This document shows, in pieces, positions 37,259 through 47,293 of a DNA stretch of 64,000 bases. This DNA is from Streptomyces gobiensis (GTDB lineage: Bacteria > Actinomycetota > Actinomycetes > Streptomycetales > Streptomycetaceae), in assembly GCF_021216675.1 (NCBI RefSeq), contig NZ_CP086120.1, forward strand, positions 1,302,001-1,366,000, written 5' to 3'. The notes beneath the pieces are model-generated. The model was not told the DNA's origin. It saw only the letters and a list, made by a program, of their open reading frames with translations, and ran no database searches. Position numbers and translations under genes: made by a program. How positions within the stretch are numbered: the first letter of the stretch is position 1; every line of letters starts with the position of its first letter.

Positions 37259-39271
37259 ATGCGACTCTCAATTCTCGGCGGGGGCGGCTTCCGGGTGCCG
37301 CTGGTGTACGGAGCGTTGACGCGGAATCCCGGTCCGGTGACCGAGGTGACGCTGTACGACACCGACGCGGTACGGCTCGGGGTCATCGGCTCCGTACTGG
37401 AACGGATGGGCGGGCCCGGCGGCTCTCCAGCGGTCCCCCGGGTGCGTATCGCCGACAGCCTCGATGACGCGCTGCGCGGTGCGGATTTCGTCTTCTCCGC
37501 GATCCGGGTGGGCGGCACGGCCGGGCGGACCCGGGATGAGCGGATCCCGCTGGCCGAGGGGGTGCTGGGCCAGGAGACGGTGGGCGCGGGCGGCGTGCTC
37601 TACGGGCTGCGGACGATCCCGGTGGCGCTGGAGATCGCCGAGCGGGTGCGGGCGGTGGCCCCGCGGGCCTGGGTCATCAACTTCACCAATCCGGCGGGCA
37701 TGGTGACCGAGGCGATGTCGGCGGTGCTGGGTGAGCGGGTGATCGGCATCTGCGACTCCCCGGTGGGCCTGGTGCGCCGTGCGGCCCGCGCGGCGGGCGC
37801 CGACCCGGATGCCGTCGGCTACGACTACACCGGGCTCAACCATCTGGGCTGGCTGCGCTCCCTGACGCTCGACGGCCGCGATCTGCTGCCCGGGCTGCTG
37901 GCCGACCCGGGGGCGCTGGCCTCCTTTGAGGAGGGCAGGCTCTTCGGTGCTCAGTGGCTGCAGGCGCTGGGGTCACTGCCCAACGAGTATCTGCACTACT
38001 ACTACTTCCGCCGGGAAACGCTGCATACGGTCCGGGCGGCCGCCGAGACCCGGGGTGAGTTCCTGATGCGGCAGCAGGACGCGTTCTTCCAGGAGGCCGC
38101 TAAGGATCCATCGGCGGCGTATGAGCTGTGGGAGCGCACCCGGCTGGAGCGCGAGGAAACGTATATGGCCGACAGCCGGGCGGCCACCGGCGGCTGGTCC
38201 CGGGACAGCTGTGATCTGGACGGCGGTGGCTATGAGCAGGTGGCGCTCGCCCTCATGCGGGCGATCTCCCGCGACGAGCGGACGAGGCTGATCCTCAATG
38301 TGCCGAACGAGGGCACGGTCCCGCAGCTGCCGGATGACGCCATCATCGAAACGGTCTGCGAGGTCGGCGCCGAGGGCGCCCGGCCGCTGCCCTGCGCCCC
38401 GCTGGGGGAGGCGGAGCTGGGTCTGATGCTCCAGCTCAAAGCCGTGGAGCGGGCGACGGTCGAGGCCGCTGCCACCGGCTCATGGCAGGCGGCGCTGCGC
38501 GCCCTGGCGCTGCATCCGCTGGTCGACTCCCCGGCGGTGGCGGACCGGATTCTGGAGCGGGCGGCCTGGGCGGGGACGCCCGCTGACGAGCTGGCGGCGG
38601 CACAGCGGCGGCACTGGCAGGAGACCTACCGCGCCCACCCGGAGATGTACGGCACCGAGCCCTCCGGGCCCGCCACCTACGCTGCGGACGTCTTTCAGGC
38701 GGCGGGTGCGCGCGAGGTGCTGGAGCTGGGCGCCGGGCACGGCCGCGACGCGCTGTATCTCGCCCGGCGCGGATTCTCCGTACAGGCCGCGGACTTCAGC
38801 GCGGACGGCCTGGCACAGCTGCGGGAGCGTGCCGAGCGGTCGGGCGTCGGGGAGCGGGTGACCACCCTGGTCCACGATGTACGGACCCCGCTGCCGCTGG
38901 ACGACCACAGCGTGGACGCCGTCTTCGCGCACATGCTGCTCTGCATGGCGCTGTCCACGGCGGAGATCCACGCCGCGGTGGCCGAGATCGGCCGTGTGCT
39001 GCGCCCCGGCGGCACCTTCGTCTATACGGTCCGCCACACCGGCGATGCCCACTACGGCTCGGGCACCGCGCATGGCGATGACATCTATGAGCACGGTGGT
39101 TTCGCCGTGCACTTCTTCGACCGCGCCCTCGTCGACTCCCTGGCACGGGGCTGGCGGCTCGATGAGGTGCACGCCTTCGAGGAGGGTGAACTGCCCCGGC
39201 GGCTGTGGCGCGTTACCCAGACGCTGCCCGCTTGGGCACCGGGACCCGCAGCAGGTCCCGGGCGACGGTGA
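37259..39271 (+). CDS. GH4 6-phospho-beta-glucosidase fused to a SAM methyltransferase
   Basis: One 670-codon frame holds two enzymes. Residues 1 to about 430 are a family 4 glycosidase using NAD and Mn: [34 protein letters not shown] and [11 protein letters not shown]. From about 450 a class I methyltransferase begins ([22 protein letters not shown]), with SAM motif [13 protein letters not shown] at about 487 and [19 protein letters not shown]. Each half is normally a separate protein. A TGA at 38584-38586 would end the GH4 part after a one-base gain in the preceding G-run, so a frameshift or sequencing slip at the junction is possible. The 3' end overlaps rnz by 59 bases. Confidence 0.85.
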   Translation: MRLSILGGGGFRVPLVYGALTRNPGPVTEVTLYDTDAVRLGVIGSVLERMGGPGGSPAVPRVRIADSLDDALRGADFVFSAIRVGGTAGRTRDERIPLAEGVLGQETVGAGGVLYGLRTIPVALEIAERVRAVAPRAWVINFTNPAGMVTEAMSAVLGERVIGICDSPVGLVRRAARAAGADPDAVGYDYTGLNHLGWLRSLTLDGRDLLPGLLADPGALASFEEGRLFGAQWLQALGSLPNEYLHYYYFRRETLHTVRAAAETRGEFLMRQQDAFFQEAAKDPSAAYELWERTRLEREETYMADSRAATGGWSRDSCDLDGGGYEQVALALMRAISRDERTRLILNVPNEGTVPQLPDDAIIETVCEVGAEGARPLPCAPLGEAELGLMLQLKAVERATVEAAATGSWQAALRALALHPLVDSPAVADRILERAAWAGTPADELAAAQRRHWQETYRAHPEMYGTEPSGPATYAADVFQAAGAREVLELGAGHGRDALYLARRGFSVQAADFSADGLAQLRERAERSGVGERVTTLVHDVRTPLPLDDHSVDAVFAHMLLCMALSTAEIHAAVAEIGRVLRPGGTFVYTVRHTGDAHYGSGTAHGDDIYEHGGFAVHFFDRALVDSLARGWRLDEVHAFEEGELPRRLWRVTQTLPAWAPGPAAGPGRR

Positions 39272-40136
39272 GCTCACCCTCGAAGCCCGCCGCGCGGGCC
39301 TGCGCCGCGAAGACCTCAGCGGCCTCGGGTGCGCTGTACCGCTGGGAGAAGTGGGTGAGGACGAGGTGGCGGACCCCGGATACGGCGGCGATCCGGCCCG
39401 CTTGTCCCGCGGTCAGGTGGCCGTACTCCTTGGCGAGGCCGGCATCCTCGTCCAGGAAGGTGGCCTCGATGACGAGCATGTCGCAGCCGTCCGCCAGTTC
39501 ATAGGCTCCATCGCACAGACGGGTGTCCATGACGAAGGCGAAGCGCTGGCCGGGGCGGTGCTCACTCACCTCGGTGAGCGGAACGCCGCGCAGCTCGCCC
39601 GCCCGCTGGAGGCGGCCGATGTCCGGCCCCGTGATGCCATGGGCGGCGAGCCGGTCGGGCAACATCCGGCGGCCGTCGGGCTCAACGAGCCGGTAGCCAT
39701 AGGACTCCACCGGATGGGAGAGCTTACGGGCGGTCAGGGTGAAGGCGGGTGTGGTGGCCAGGGCTCCGGAGGAACGGACCGGCTCCTCGTGGAGCTGCAC
39801 CGTCTCGCGGTACGCGGTGGCGTAGCGCAGCCGGTCGAAGAAGCGCTGGCCGCTGGCCGGGAAGTGGGCGGTGACCAGGTGTGGCACCCGGTCGAGGTTT
39901 ATGCGCTGGATGACCCCGGCCAGGCCCAGTGAGTGGTCGCCGTGGAAGTGGGTGACGCACAGCCGGGTGAGATCGTGCGCGGCCACCCCGGCGCGCACCA
40001 TCTGACGCTGCGTACCCTCGCCGGGGTCGAAGAGGATGCCCTCGCTGTCCCAGCGCAGGAAATAGCCGTTGTGGTTGCGGTGCCGGGTCGGGACCTGACT
40101 GGCGGTGCCGAGAACGACCAGTTCGCGAACTGACAA
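39213..40136 (-). CDS. rnz: Ribonuclease Z
   Basis: Trims tRNA 3' trailers, 307 residues. The metallo-beta-lactamase motif [11 protein letters not shown], the [14 protein letters not shown] start, [12 protein letters not shown], and [11 protein letters not shown] near the end are all present. The TTG at 40136 is the only start that fits family N-termini ([13 protein letters not shown]), although its ribosome site is weak. It follows the HIT gene by four bases and converges with, and overlaps, the GH4-methyltransferase gene. Confidence 0.93.
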   Translation of the reverse strand: MSVRELVVLGTASQVPTRHRNHNGYFLRWDSEGILFDPGEGTQRQMVRAGVAAHDLTRLCVTHFHGDHSLGLAGVIQRINLDRVPHLVTAHFPASGQRFFDRLRYATAYRETVQLHEEPVRSSGALATTPAFTLTARKLSHPVESYGYRLVEPDGRRMLPDRLAAHGITGPDIGRLQRAGELRGVPLTEVSEHRPGQRFAFVMDTRLCDGAYELADGCDMLVIEATFLDEDAGLAKEYGHLTAGQAGRIAAVSGVRHLVLTHFSQRYSAPEAAEVFAAQARAAGFEGELTVARDLLRVPVPKRAASG

Positions 40137-40140
40137 GGAA

Positions 40141-40494
40141 TTATCCGGGAGGCCATTCCAGGCCACGTCCGGCGAGGACGTGGGCGTGTGCGTGGAAGAC
40201 GGTCTGGCCCGCGCCAGAACCGGTGTTGAACACGACGCGGTACGACTCCGCCTTGTCCTGCGCGGCGACCTCGCCCGCCTCCCGGAGCACATCCGCGGTG
40301 ATCCCCGGCTCGGCGATGGCCAGGGTGGCGGCGTTGGCGTAGTGCACCCTGGGGATCACCAGAACATGGGTGGGTGCCTGTGGGTTGATGTCCCGGAAGG
40401 CGACGGTCGTCTCCGTCTCCCGGATGATGGTCGCCGGGACCTCGCCCGCGACGATCTTGCAGAACAGGCAGTCGGCCTGCGGTTCTCCAGCCAT
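40141..40494 (-). CDS. HIT-domain protein
   Basis: A 117-residue nucleotide hydrolase or transferase of the histidine triad family: [19 protein letters not shown] at the start and [14 protein letters not shown] (His101, 103, 105) as the active triad. The ATG at 40494 is chosen by homology; an ATG at 40515 adds seven residues. The frame is also open upstream into the lipoprotein gene, so a single long ORF reaches 41061 (see findings). Confidence 0.93.
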   Translation of the reverse strand: MAGEPQADCLFCKIVAGEVPATIIRETETTVAFRDINPQAPTHVLVIPRVHYANAATLAIAEPGITADVLREAGEVAAQDKAESYRVVFNTGSGAGQTVFHAHAHVLAGRGLEWPPG

Positions 40495-40519
40495 GGAGCG
40501 GATGCTACCGGTCATGCTC

Positions 40520-41061
40520 CTACTTCTGCTGCGGTGACGGCTCGCAGGGGCACTCGGTGCGGGATCGGCGGTGACGGTCACCGTCTCGGTCACCGTTTCC
40601 CTGCCCGTGGGGGCGGGTGGTTCGGGCGGCGTCGGCGGTGCGGGTGGCGTGCTGGTGGGGCGCGCGCCGCAGTTACCCAGGGCGTTCGCCTGGAAAACGG
40701 TCTCACCGGCGACCTTGGCGGTCAGATCGCCACGTACGCAGCGGCCGCCGGTCTCCTCCGTCACCTGCCCGTTGATGGTGATCTTCTTACGGTCCTCGGT
40801 CTCACCCAGGCAGTCCACCGTGGCGACGCCGCGCACGCTGGGAGAGGCATCCCCGGTGGCCCGCTCGCCCACGGTCGAGGTGCAGTTCAGCCACTTGACC
40901 TTGACGCCCTCACGCTCCAGCGCCCGGGTCCCGGCCTGGTCGGTGGCGACGGCCACCGCGAAGGCGCTCAGGCCACTGTCGGCCGCCGGTTCGCACGCCG
41001 CGACCCCGACGACCAGCACTCCGGCCGCGCCCATGGCGCCGATGAGGCGTAACGCCCTCAT
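40520..41061 (-). CDS. Putative lipoprotein, probably frameshifted at its 3' end
   Basis: Starts RALRLIGAMGAAGVLVVGVAAC, a lipoprotein signal with the cysteine at 23. It continues with a soluble domain containing LNCTSTVGE, VRGVATVDCLGETE, RCVRGDLTAK and NCGARP, then a Pro/Thr/Val-rich tail. In the present sequence the frame runs on into the HIT gene. One added base in GCACTCGGTGC (40550-40560) would instead end it as ECPCEPSPQQK with the TAG at 40520-40522, a far more natural terminus. The coordinates given are for that restored gene. Confidence 0.6.
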
Positions 41062-41143
41062 ACCGCCAGCGTCCCACCGCCCCCCACCTGGCGGAACACC
41101 GATATTCAGCCACCCTCGCCCACCGACCGGGCCGTGACGCGGC

Positions 41144-41881
41144 TCAACTCCAGCGGCCGGTACGGCCCAGCAGCAAGGCCACCGCGGCCGTGCCCGCGGT
41201 GGAGGTGCGCAGCACGCTCGGGCCCAGCCGGTACGGCTTCGCGCCCGCCTCCGCGAAGGCGGCCAGCTCCTCCGGGGAGACACCGCCCTCCGGCCCGATG
41301 ACCAGAACGATCTCACCGTCCGTGGGAAGCTCGGCGGTGGCCAGCGGCTCGCTCCCCTCCTCATGCAGCACGGCCGCGAAGTCGGCGCCGGAGAGCAGCG
41401 GCGTCAACTGCCGGGTGGTGGCGGGCTCTTCGACGATCGGGAAGCGCAGCCGACGGGACTGCTTGCCCGCCTCCCGTGCGGTGGCACGCCACTTGGCCAG
41501 CGACTTCTGCCCACGCTCACCCTTCCACTGGGTGACGCAACGGGAGGCCGTCCACGGCACGACGGCATCCACACCGGTCTCGGTCATGGTCTCCACGGCC
41601 AGCTCGCCCCGGTCCCCCTTGGGCAGCGCCTGGACCACGGTGATGCGCGGCTGCGGCTCGGCCTCGGTACGGACCTCGGTGACCGCGACCTCCAGCCGGT
41701 CCTTGCCCTCGGCCGCCAGCACGGTGCCGTACGCCCCGGTGCCCGCACCGTCCGTGAGCACGATCTCCTCACCGGCCCGCAGCCGCCGTACCGAGACAGC
41801 GTGCCGCCCCTCTGGTCCATCGAGCAGCACCGTGCCGACGGCCAGCCGGTCCGTCTCGGCAAGGAAGACCGGCGCCGTCAT
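41144..41881 (-). CDS. rsmE: 16S rRNA (uracil1498-N3)-methyltransferase
   Basis: SPOUT-class methyltransferase, 245 residues. It has an N-terminal PUA-like part (FLAETDRLAVGTVLLDGPEGRHAVSVRRLRAGEEI) and the knot-forming C-terminus EIVLVIGPEGGVSPEELAAFAEAG, then LGPSVLRTSTAGTAAVALLLG. The start overlaps the stop of the nitronate monooxygenase gene by four bases. It lies in the conserved dnaJ-rsmE-HIT neighbourhood. Confidence 0.95.
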   Translation of the reverse strand: MTAPVFLAETDRLAVGTVLLDGPEGRHAVSVRRLRAGEEIVLTDGAGTGAYGTVLAAEGKDRLEVAVTEVRTEAEPQPRITVVQALPKGDRGELAVETMTETGVDAVVPWTASRCVTQWKGERGQKSLAKWRATAREAGKQSRRLRFPIVEEPATTRQLTPLLSGADFAAVLHEEGSEPLATAELPTDGEIVLVIGPEGGVSPEELAAFAEAGAKPYRLGPSVLRTSTAGTAAVALLLGRTGRWS

Positions 41882-42978
41882 CCCGCTCCCCGGTTGGTCA
41901 GCCCGCCACGGGCCATCTCCAGCTCGGCGGCCAGCAGCTCGACCAGCTGCCCGGCCGGCAGCGAGCGGGCCATCCGGTGGCCCTGCCCCGCCCACAGCGC
42001 CATGCCCTGCGGATCCCCGGCCCTGGCGGCCGCCTTGCGCAGCCCCGCCGTGAGGTGGTGCACCTGCGGATAGGCGGCGGGCGCGTACGGCCCGTGCTCC
42101 CGCATGAAACGGTTCACCAGCCCGCGCGCGGGCCGCCCGGAGAACGCCCGGGTCAGCTCGGTGCGGGTGAACAGCGGATTGGTCATGGCCTCCTTGTGCA
42201 GGGTGTGCGCCCCGGACTCCGGGCAGACCAGAAAGGCGGTGCCGAGCTGGGCGGCGGTGGCGCCCGCAGCGAGCGTGGCGGCGATCTGGCCGCCACGCAT
42301 CAGCCCGCCCGCAGCGATGATCGGGAGCTGGACGGCCTCGCTGATCTGCGTAATCAGCGAGAGCAGCCCGACCCCGGCGCCGAACCCGTCGGACTGCGCA
42401 GTGTCCCGGTGCGTGCCCTGGTGGCCACCTGCCTCAATGCCCTGCACACAGATGGCGTCGGCGCCGGACCACTGGGCGGTCTGTGCCTCGGCGACCGAGG
42501 TGACGGTGACCACCGTCACCGTGCCGACCTTGGTGAAGTTCTCCAGGACCCGGCGGGACGGGCAGCCGAAGGTGAAGGAGACCACCGGCACCGGGTCGTC
42601 GTAGAGAATCGCGAGCTTGCCCTCGTAGGCGTCGTCCGTGCCCTGGTCGGGGTCGCCGAGCTCGGTCTCGTACCAGGCGGCCTCGCCCGAGAGCTGTTCC
42701 CGGTAGACCTCGACCGCGGCCGAGGTGTCGCTGCCGGGGCCGGTGGACGGCTGCGGCATAAAGACGTTCACCCCGAAGGGGCGATCGGTCAGCCGTCGCA
42801 GCTGTTTCATCTCCTCGTACATCGCCTCCGGGGTTTTGTACCCAGCGGCGAGAAAGCCGAGGCCTCCGGCCCCGTTCACGGCGGCGACCAGCTCCGGGCA
42901 GGAAGCGCCACCGGCCATGGGGGCCTGCACGATGGGGTGCTCGGACAGAGCGGAGAGCGTCGTCAGGGCGGAGGACAT
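41878..42978 (-). CDS. Nitronate monooxygenase family protein
   Basis: A 366-residue FMN-dependent TIM-barrel enzyme that oxidises alkyl nitronates such as propionate 3-nitronate. It shows HPIVQAPMAGG at the start, GGLGFLAAGY, VVSFTFGCPS, CVQGIEAGGHQGTH with the catalytic His, and LPIIAAGGLMRGGQIAATLAAGATAAQLGTAF. It is placed between dnaJ and rsmE on the same strand; the upstream gap contains a repeat. The natural substrate is not known. Confidence 0.9.
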   Translation of the reverse strand: MSSALTTLSALSEHPIVQAPMAGGASCPELVAAVNGAGGLGFLAAGYKTPEAMYEEMKQLRRLTDRPFGVNVFMPQPSTGPGSDTSAAVEVYREQLSGEAAWYETELGDPDQGTDDAYEGKLAILYDDPVPVVSFTFGCPSRRVLENFTKVGTVTVVTVTSVAEAQTAQWSGADAICVQGIEAGGHQGTHRDTAQSDGFGAGVGLLSLITQISEAVQLPIIAAGGLMRGGQIAATLAAGATAAQLGTAFLVCPESGAHTLHKEAMTNPLFTRTELTRAFSGRPARGLVNRFMREHGPYAPAAYPQVHHLTAGLRKAAARAGDPQGMALWAGQGHRMARSLPAGQLVELLAAELEMARGGLTNRGAG

Positions 42979-43046
42979 GGCTACATCCTGGCACGGTGCG
43001 GTATGACCGCTACGGGTGGGCCGGAGCCGTCCGCTCCGCGCGGGGA

Positions 43047-43345
43047 TTCTCCCCGTCCCGCCCCTTCCCGGCTCTACCGATATGCGGCTCCGCCGCGTGG
43101 CGGGGCGCCGCCCGGCTGCGGGGGTGCCGTGGGTGGGTTTCCCCAATTCCCGCCCCTTCCCGGAACCGGGGCTTCGCCCCGGACCCCGGGGTTGGCCCGG
43201 TGCGGGCCGGTGGCCGGTGTTGTGCCCACCCTCCCCCATAGCCTTAAGGGCATGGGGGGACCCCCATCGCCCCTCGGGCGGCCCGAGTGCCCACAACACC
43301 TGGGGGTCTGGGGGCGGCAGCCCCCGGTTTCGGGAAGGGGCGGGG
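43047..43345. repeat. Intergenic repeat, copy A
   Basis: The whole gap from 42979 to 43377 is noncoding. This G/C-rich block shares long stretches with 48560-48850: CGCCCCTTCCCGGCT, TACCGATATGC, GGCTGCGGGGGTGCCG, GGGTGGGTTTCCCC, TTGTGCCCACC, GTGCCCACAACAC and TTTCGGGAAGGGG. It is full of nested inverted repeats. Both copies lie upstream of minus-strand genes. There is no transposase or terminal target duplication, so this is a streptomycete intergenic repeat, not an insertion sequence. Confidence 0.75.
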
Positions 43346-43377
43346 TTGGGGAAAACCCCCTCCGCCCGCATCCTCCG

Positions 43378-44505
43378 TCAGCGGCCGTTGAAGGCGTCCT
43401 TCAGGCGGGAGAACAAGCCCTGCTGGCCCGGCTGAAACTGGCCCAATGGCCGCTCCTCGCCCCGCAGCTTCGCAAGCCTCCGCAGCAGTTCCTCCTGCTC
43501 CGGCTCCAGCTTGCTGGGCGTCTGCACCTCGACATGAACGATCAAGTCACCCCGGCCGCCACCACGCAGATGAGTGACGCCGCGCCCGTGCAAGGGGATT
43601 GACTGGCCGGACTGAGTACCGGGCCGGATGTCGACCTCCTCCACACCGTCCAGCGTCTCCAGCGGGCACTTCGTGCCCAGCGCAGCCGCCGTCATGGGGA
43701 TGGTGACCGTACAGTGCAGATCGTCGCCACGGCGCTGGAAGACCGAGTGCGGGTTCTCATGGATCTCGACATAGAGGTCACCAGCCGGGCCACCGCCGGG
43801 CCCGACCTCACCCTCACCGGCCAGCTGGATCCGCGTTCCGTTGTCCACACCGGCCGGGATCTTCACCGTCAAGGTGCGCCGCGAGCGGATCCGCCCGTCA
43901 CCCGCGCACTCGGGGCACGGGGTCGGCACGACCGTGCCGAAGCCCTGGCACTGCGGACACGGCCGCGAGGTCATGACCTGGCCCAGGAAGGACCGGGTGA
44001 CCTGCGAGACCTCACCGCGCCCACGGCACATGTCGCACGTCTGTGCCGAGGTGCCGGGCGCCGCGCCCTCACCGCTGCAGGAGGTGCACACCGTCGCGGT
44101 GTCGACCTGGATCTCCTTGGTCGTACCGAAGGCCGCCTCGTCCAGATCGATATCGAGCCGGATCATGGCGTCCTGGCCCCGCCGGGTGCGCGAACGCGGC
44201 CCGCGCTGTGCGGCGGTGCCGAAGAAAGCGTCCATGATGTCGGAGAAGTTGCCGAAGCCGCCCGCTCCGAAGCCAGCGCCGGCCGCGCCGCCCGCCGGGT
44301 CCCCGCCCAGGTCGTAGACCTGCTTCTTCTGCGGGTCGGAAAGCACCTCGTAAGCGGTGTTGATCTCCTTGAACCGCTCCTGGGTCTTCGGATCCGGGTT
44401 CACATCCGGGTGCAGCTCACGGGCCAGCCGACGGAATGCCTTCTTGATCTCGTCCTGCGAGGCATCGCGCTGTACGCCGAGGACCGCGTAGTAGTCCGTC
44501 GCCAC
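43378..44505 (-). CDS. dnaJ: Chaperone DnaJ
   Basis: Hsp40 co-chaperone, 375 residues. The J domain has the HPD motif ([15 protein letters not shown]). A Gly-rich linker follows, then four zinc-finger repeats [24 protein letters not shown] and CPECAGDG, and a peptide-binding C-terminus ([20 protein letters not shown]). The start is GTG at 44505, directly after the hrcA stop. Together with hrcA this is the second dnaJ locus of streptomycetes, under CIRCE control. Confidence 0.95.
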   Translation of the reverse strand: MATDYYAVLGVQRDASQDEIKKAFRRLARELHPDVNPDPKTQERFKEINTAYEVLSDPQKKQVYDLGGDPAGGAAGAGFGAGGFGNFSDIMDAFFGTAAQRGPRSRTRRGQDAMIRLDIDLDEAAFGTTKEIQVDTATVCTSCSGEGAAPGTSAQTCDMCRGRGEVSQVTRSFLGQVMTSRPCPQCQGFGTVVPTPCPECAGDGRIRSRRTLTVKIPAGVDNGTRIQLAGEGEVGPGGGPAGDLYVEIHENPHSVFQRRGDDLHCTVTIPMTAAALGTKCPLETLDGVEEVDIRPGTQSGQSIPLHGRGVTHLRGGGRGDLIVHVEVQTPSKLEPEQEELLRRLAKLRGEERPLGQFQPGQQGLFSRLKDAFNGR

Positions 44506-45522
44506 TTACGACTCCGCGAGAATCTGTCCGACGTAACGTGCCACTGCGCGTACCGCTCCCATCGTTCCGGGGTAGTCCATGCGGGTCGGTCCGACCACGC
44601 CGAGTTTGGCGACTGCCTCGTCGCCGGAACCGTAACCGACCGAGACCACCGAGGTGGAATTCAGACCCTCGTGAGCATTCTCATGCCCGATACGTACGGT
44701 CATGCCCGAGTCCTTGGCCTCCCCGAGCAGTTTGAGCAGGACGACCTGCTCCTCCAGCGCCTCCAGCACAGGCCGGATGGTCAGCGGGAAGTCATGACCG
44801 AAACGAGTGAGATTGGCGGTGCCGCCGATCATCAGCCGCTCCTCGGTCTCCTCAACCAGGGTCTCCAGCAGGGTCGCCAGCACCGCCGAGACCGTCCCCC
44901 GGTCCTCCAGGTCGAAGGAGTCCGGAAGGTCCTGCACCAGCTGCGGCACCTCGGTGAAGCGCTGGCCCACGGTGCAGCTGTTGAGCCTGGCCCGCAGATC
45001 CGCCACGGTGGTCTCACCGATGGGCGCCGGGCAGTCGACCATACGCTGCTCGACCCGTCCGGTATCCGTGATCAGCACCAGCATCAGCCGCGCGGGCGCC
45101 AGTGACAGCAGCTCCACATGCCGCACCGTCGAGCGGGTCAGCGAGGGGTACTGCACCACGGCGACCTGCCGGGTGAGCTGCGCCAGCAGCCGCACCGTGC
45201 GTCCCACGACATCGTCGAGGTCGACGGCTCCGTCGAGGAAGTTCTGAATGGCCCGGCGCTCCGGAGAGGACAGTGGCTTGACACCCGCCAGCTTGTCCAC
45301 GAAGAGCCGGTAGCCCTTGTCGGTGGGGATACGGCCGGCACTCGTATGCGGCTGAGCGATGAACCCCTCGTCCTCCAGGGCGGCCATGTCATTGCGCACG
45401 GTCGCCGGGGAGACCTGGAGATTGTGCCGCTCGGTCAGGGCCTTGGAGCCGACCGGCTCCTCGGTGCCCACATAGTCCTGGACGATGGCGCGCAACACCT
45501 CGAGTCTGCGTTCACTGAGCAT
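44506..45522 (-). CDS. hrcA: Heat-inducible repressor HrcA
   Basis: A 338-residue repressor that binds CIRCE. The N-terminal winged helix ([61 protein letters not shown]) and the later [20 protein letters not shown] are characteristic. The ATG at 45522 has GGAGG eight bases before it; the frame is open to a GTG three codons earlier, which lacks spacing. CIRCE lies 43 bases upstream, so the hrcA-dnaJ operon is autoregulated. Confidence 0.96.
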   Translation of the reverse strand: MLSERRLEVLRAIVQDYVGTEEPVGSKALTERHNLQVSPATVRNDMAALEDEGFIAQPHTSAGRIPTDKGYRLFVDKLAGVKPLSSPERRAIQNFLDGAVDLDDVVGRTVRLLAQLTRQVAVVQYPSLTRSTVRHVELLSLAPARLMLVLITDTGRVEQRMVDCPAPIGETTVADLRARLNSCTVGQRFTEVPQLVQDLPDSFDLEDRGTVSAVLATLLETLVEETEERLMIGGTANLTRFGHDFPLTIRPVLEALEEQVVLLKLLGEAKDSGMTVRIGHENAHEGLNSTSVVSVGYGSGDEAVAKLGVVGPTRMDYPGTMGAVRAVARYVGQILAES

Positions 45523-45564
45523 TCCGCGCACCTCCGTCCGGCCGTGGTCTGACGATCATCCACT

Positions 45565-45591
45565 TTGGCACTCCTCTGATCCGAGTGCCAG
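45565..45591. promoter_or_regulatory. CIRCE operator
   Basis: TTGGCACTC-N9-GAGTGCCAG matches the CIRCE consensus TTAGCACTC-N9-GAGTGCTAA with matching arms apart from one outer base. It is the binding site of HrcA and lies just upstream of hrcA. Confidence 0.93.
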
Positions 45592-45711
45592 CTCCCTGAG
45601 CCAGTGTACGGCCGGGTGCCGCAGCCAGGGCAAGGGCGGCCGGACCGACGGTACCGCGCACGGTCCGGCTCTCAGTGAGCGCGCCCTTGGTGGTGGCGCT
45701 AGCGTCGCCGT

Positions 45712-46422
45712 ATGAAGCCCACTTGGGAAGAGCTCGCGCCGGGAGTCGTACGACGCCGGATGCCGGGCTGGGACGAGACGATCGGGGCGGTCGCCGGTTC
45801 TGCGGGGGTGCTCGTCGTCGACACCGGCGCCACTCTGCGTGACGGCGCGGAGACCCGGCGGCAGCTCGTTGAACTCTTCGGGCTGCCGGTCACACATGTG
45901 GCGCTGACCCATCCGCACTTCGACCATGTCCTGGGCACGGCCGCCTTCGCCGGGGTGGAGGTCTACGGCGCGGTCGGCACGGCACTCCTGCTCTCCGGTC
46001 ACCGCGCCGTGGAGGAGCTCCGTGAGGACGCCATCCGGCATGGTGTCGACCCCGACGCGGCGGCTGAGGCCGTGGATGTCCTGGTCGCCCCGCACCACCA
46101 GGTGTCCGGGGAGCTGACGCTGGCGCTGGGTGAGCGCCAGATACTGCTCGCCAATGTCGGCCCCGGGCATACCTGCCATGACCTGGCCGTTCTCGTACCG
46201 GGCGAGCCGGAGGTCGTCTTCTGCGGCGACCTCGTCGAGGAGTCCGGCGACCCCCAGGCCGGTCCGGACGCCCAGCCCGGCCAGTGGCCCGCCGCGCTGG
46301 ACCGGCTGCTGGCGCTGGGCGGCGAGGACGCGACGTATGTGCCGGGGCACGGAGCTGTGGTCGACGCGGCCTTCGTACGCGCCCAACGGGACCTGCTGGC
46401 AGGGCGCTTCGCTCATCCGTAG
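45712..46422 (+). CDS. MBL-fold metallo-hydrolase
   Basis: A 236-residue beta-lactamase-fold hydrolase with the metal motif THPHFDHVLG and later VGPGHTCHDLAV, VFCGDLVEESGD and YVPGHGAVVDA. The motif order fits glyoxalase-II-like or lactonase-like enzymes; the substrate is unknown. It is divergent from the hrcA operon, so heat control by the nearby CIRCE site should not be assumed. The start ATG is 45712. Confidence 0.9.
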   Translation: MKPTWEELAPGVVRRRMPGWDETIGAVAGSAGVLVVDTGATLRDGAETRRQLVELFGLPVTHVALTHPHFDHVLGTAAFAGVEVYGAVGTALLLSGHRAVEELREDAIRHGVDPDAAAEAVDVLVAPHHQVSGELTLALGERQILLANVGPGHTCHDLAVLVPGEPEVVFCGDLVEESGDPQAGPDAQPGQWPAALDRLLALGGEDATYVPGHGAVVDAAFVRAQRDLLAGRFAHP

Positions 46423-46435
46423 GACAATGGCGTCC

Positions 46436-47293
46436 ATGCGAAGCAGGCGGTACAGCTCGGATCTCACGCCCCCATGGCAGCGGAGCAAGCCGGTGCCGGA
46501 GGTCCCGGCGGAGCCGGATCTGGTGGTGGAGGAGGTCACCACCGGCTTCTGCGGGGCGGTGATCCGCTGCGAGAAGACAGCCCAGGGCCCGACCGTGACG
46601 CTGGAGGACCGCTTCGGCAAGCACCGGGTCTTCCCCATGGAGCCACGGGGCTTTCTGCTAGAGGGCAAGGTCGTCACGCTGATCCGGCCCCGGCCCGCCA
46701 CTGCCACCACACCCACCGGACCTGCCCCACCACGGCGCACCGCCTCCGGCTCCCTCGCCGTGCCCGGCGCCCGGGCCCGGGTGGCCCGGGCGGGGCGTAT
46801 CTATGTCGAGGGCCGCCATGACGCGGAGCTGGTGGAGAAGGTGTGGGGCGACGATCTGCGGATCGAGGGCGTGGTCGTGGAGTATCTGGCGGGCATCGAC
46901 GACCTCCCGGCCATCGTCAAGGACTTCTCGCCCACCCCCGAGGCCCGCCTCGGCGTCCTGGTGGACCATCTGGTGCCGGGCTCAAAGGAGTCCCGTATCG
47001 CCGCAGCGGTGACCGATGAGAACGTCCTCATCGTCGGCCACCCCTACATCGATATCTGGGAGGCGGTGAAGCCGGCGTCCGTCGGCATCGGCGCCTGGCC
47101 CCGGGTGCCACACGGCCAGGACTGGAAGACCGGGGTCTGCCGCGCGCTGGGCTGGCCCGGGAACACGGGAGCCGCCTGGCAGCGCATCCTGAGCGCCGTC
47201 ACCTCATACCGCGACCTTCAGCCCGATCTCCTCGGTCCGGTGGAGCGGCTGATCGACCATGTGACGGTGGGCGGCCCCACCGGGGGCAGCTAG
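46436..47293 (+). CDS. DUF3097 family protein
   Basis: A 285-residue actinobacterial protein of unknown function. It has DLVVEEVTTGFCGAVIRCEKTAQGPTVTLEDRFGKHRVFPMEPRGFLLEG, a variable Pro/Ala linker, and ARAGRIYVEGRHDAELVEKVWGDDLRIEGVVVEYLAGIDDLP. The latter resembles a TOPRIM-like fold, with conserved acidic residues and the later VDHLVPGSKESRI. It lies between an MBL hydrolase and hemW, whose end it overlaps by four bases on the opposite strand. The start may instead be ATG 46427. Confidence 0.88.
   Translation: MRSRRYSSDLTPPWQRSKPVPEVPAEPDLVVEEVTTGFCGAVIRCEKTAQGPTVTLEDRFGKHRVFPMEPRGFLLEGKVVTLIRPRPATATTPTGPAPPRRTASGSLAVPGARARVARAGRIYVEGRHDAELVEKVWGDDLRIEGVVVEYLAGIDDLPAIVKDFSPTPEARLGVLVDHLVPGSKESRIAAAVTDENVLIVGHPYIDIWEAVKPASVGIGAWPRVPHGQDWKTGVCRALGWPGNTGAAWQRILSAVTSYRDLQPDLLGPVERLIDHVTVGGPTGGS

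Noticed and set aside
42996..43435. Plus-strand ORFs in the intergenic repeat
   Set aside because: They occur because the repeat is GC-rich; they are not conserved between the two repeat copies and lack ribosome sites.
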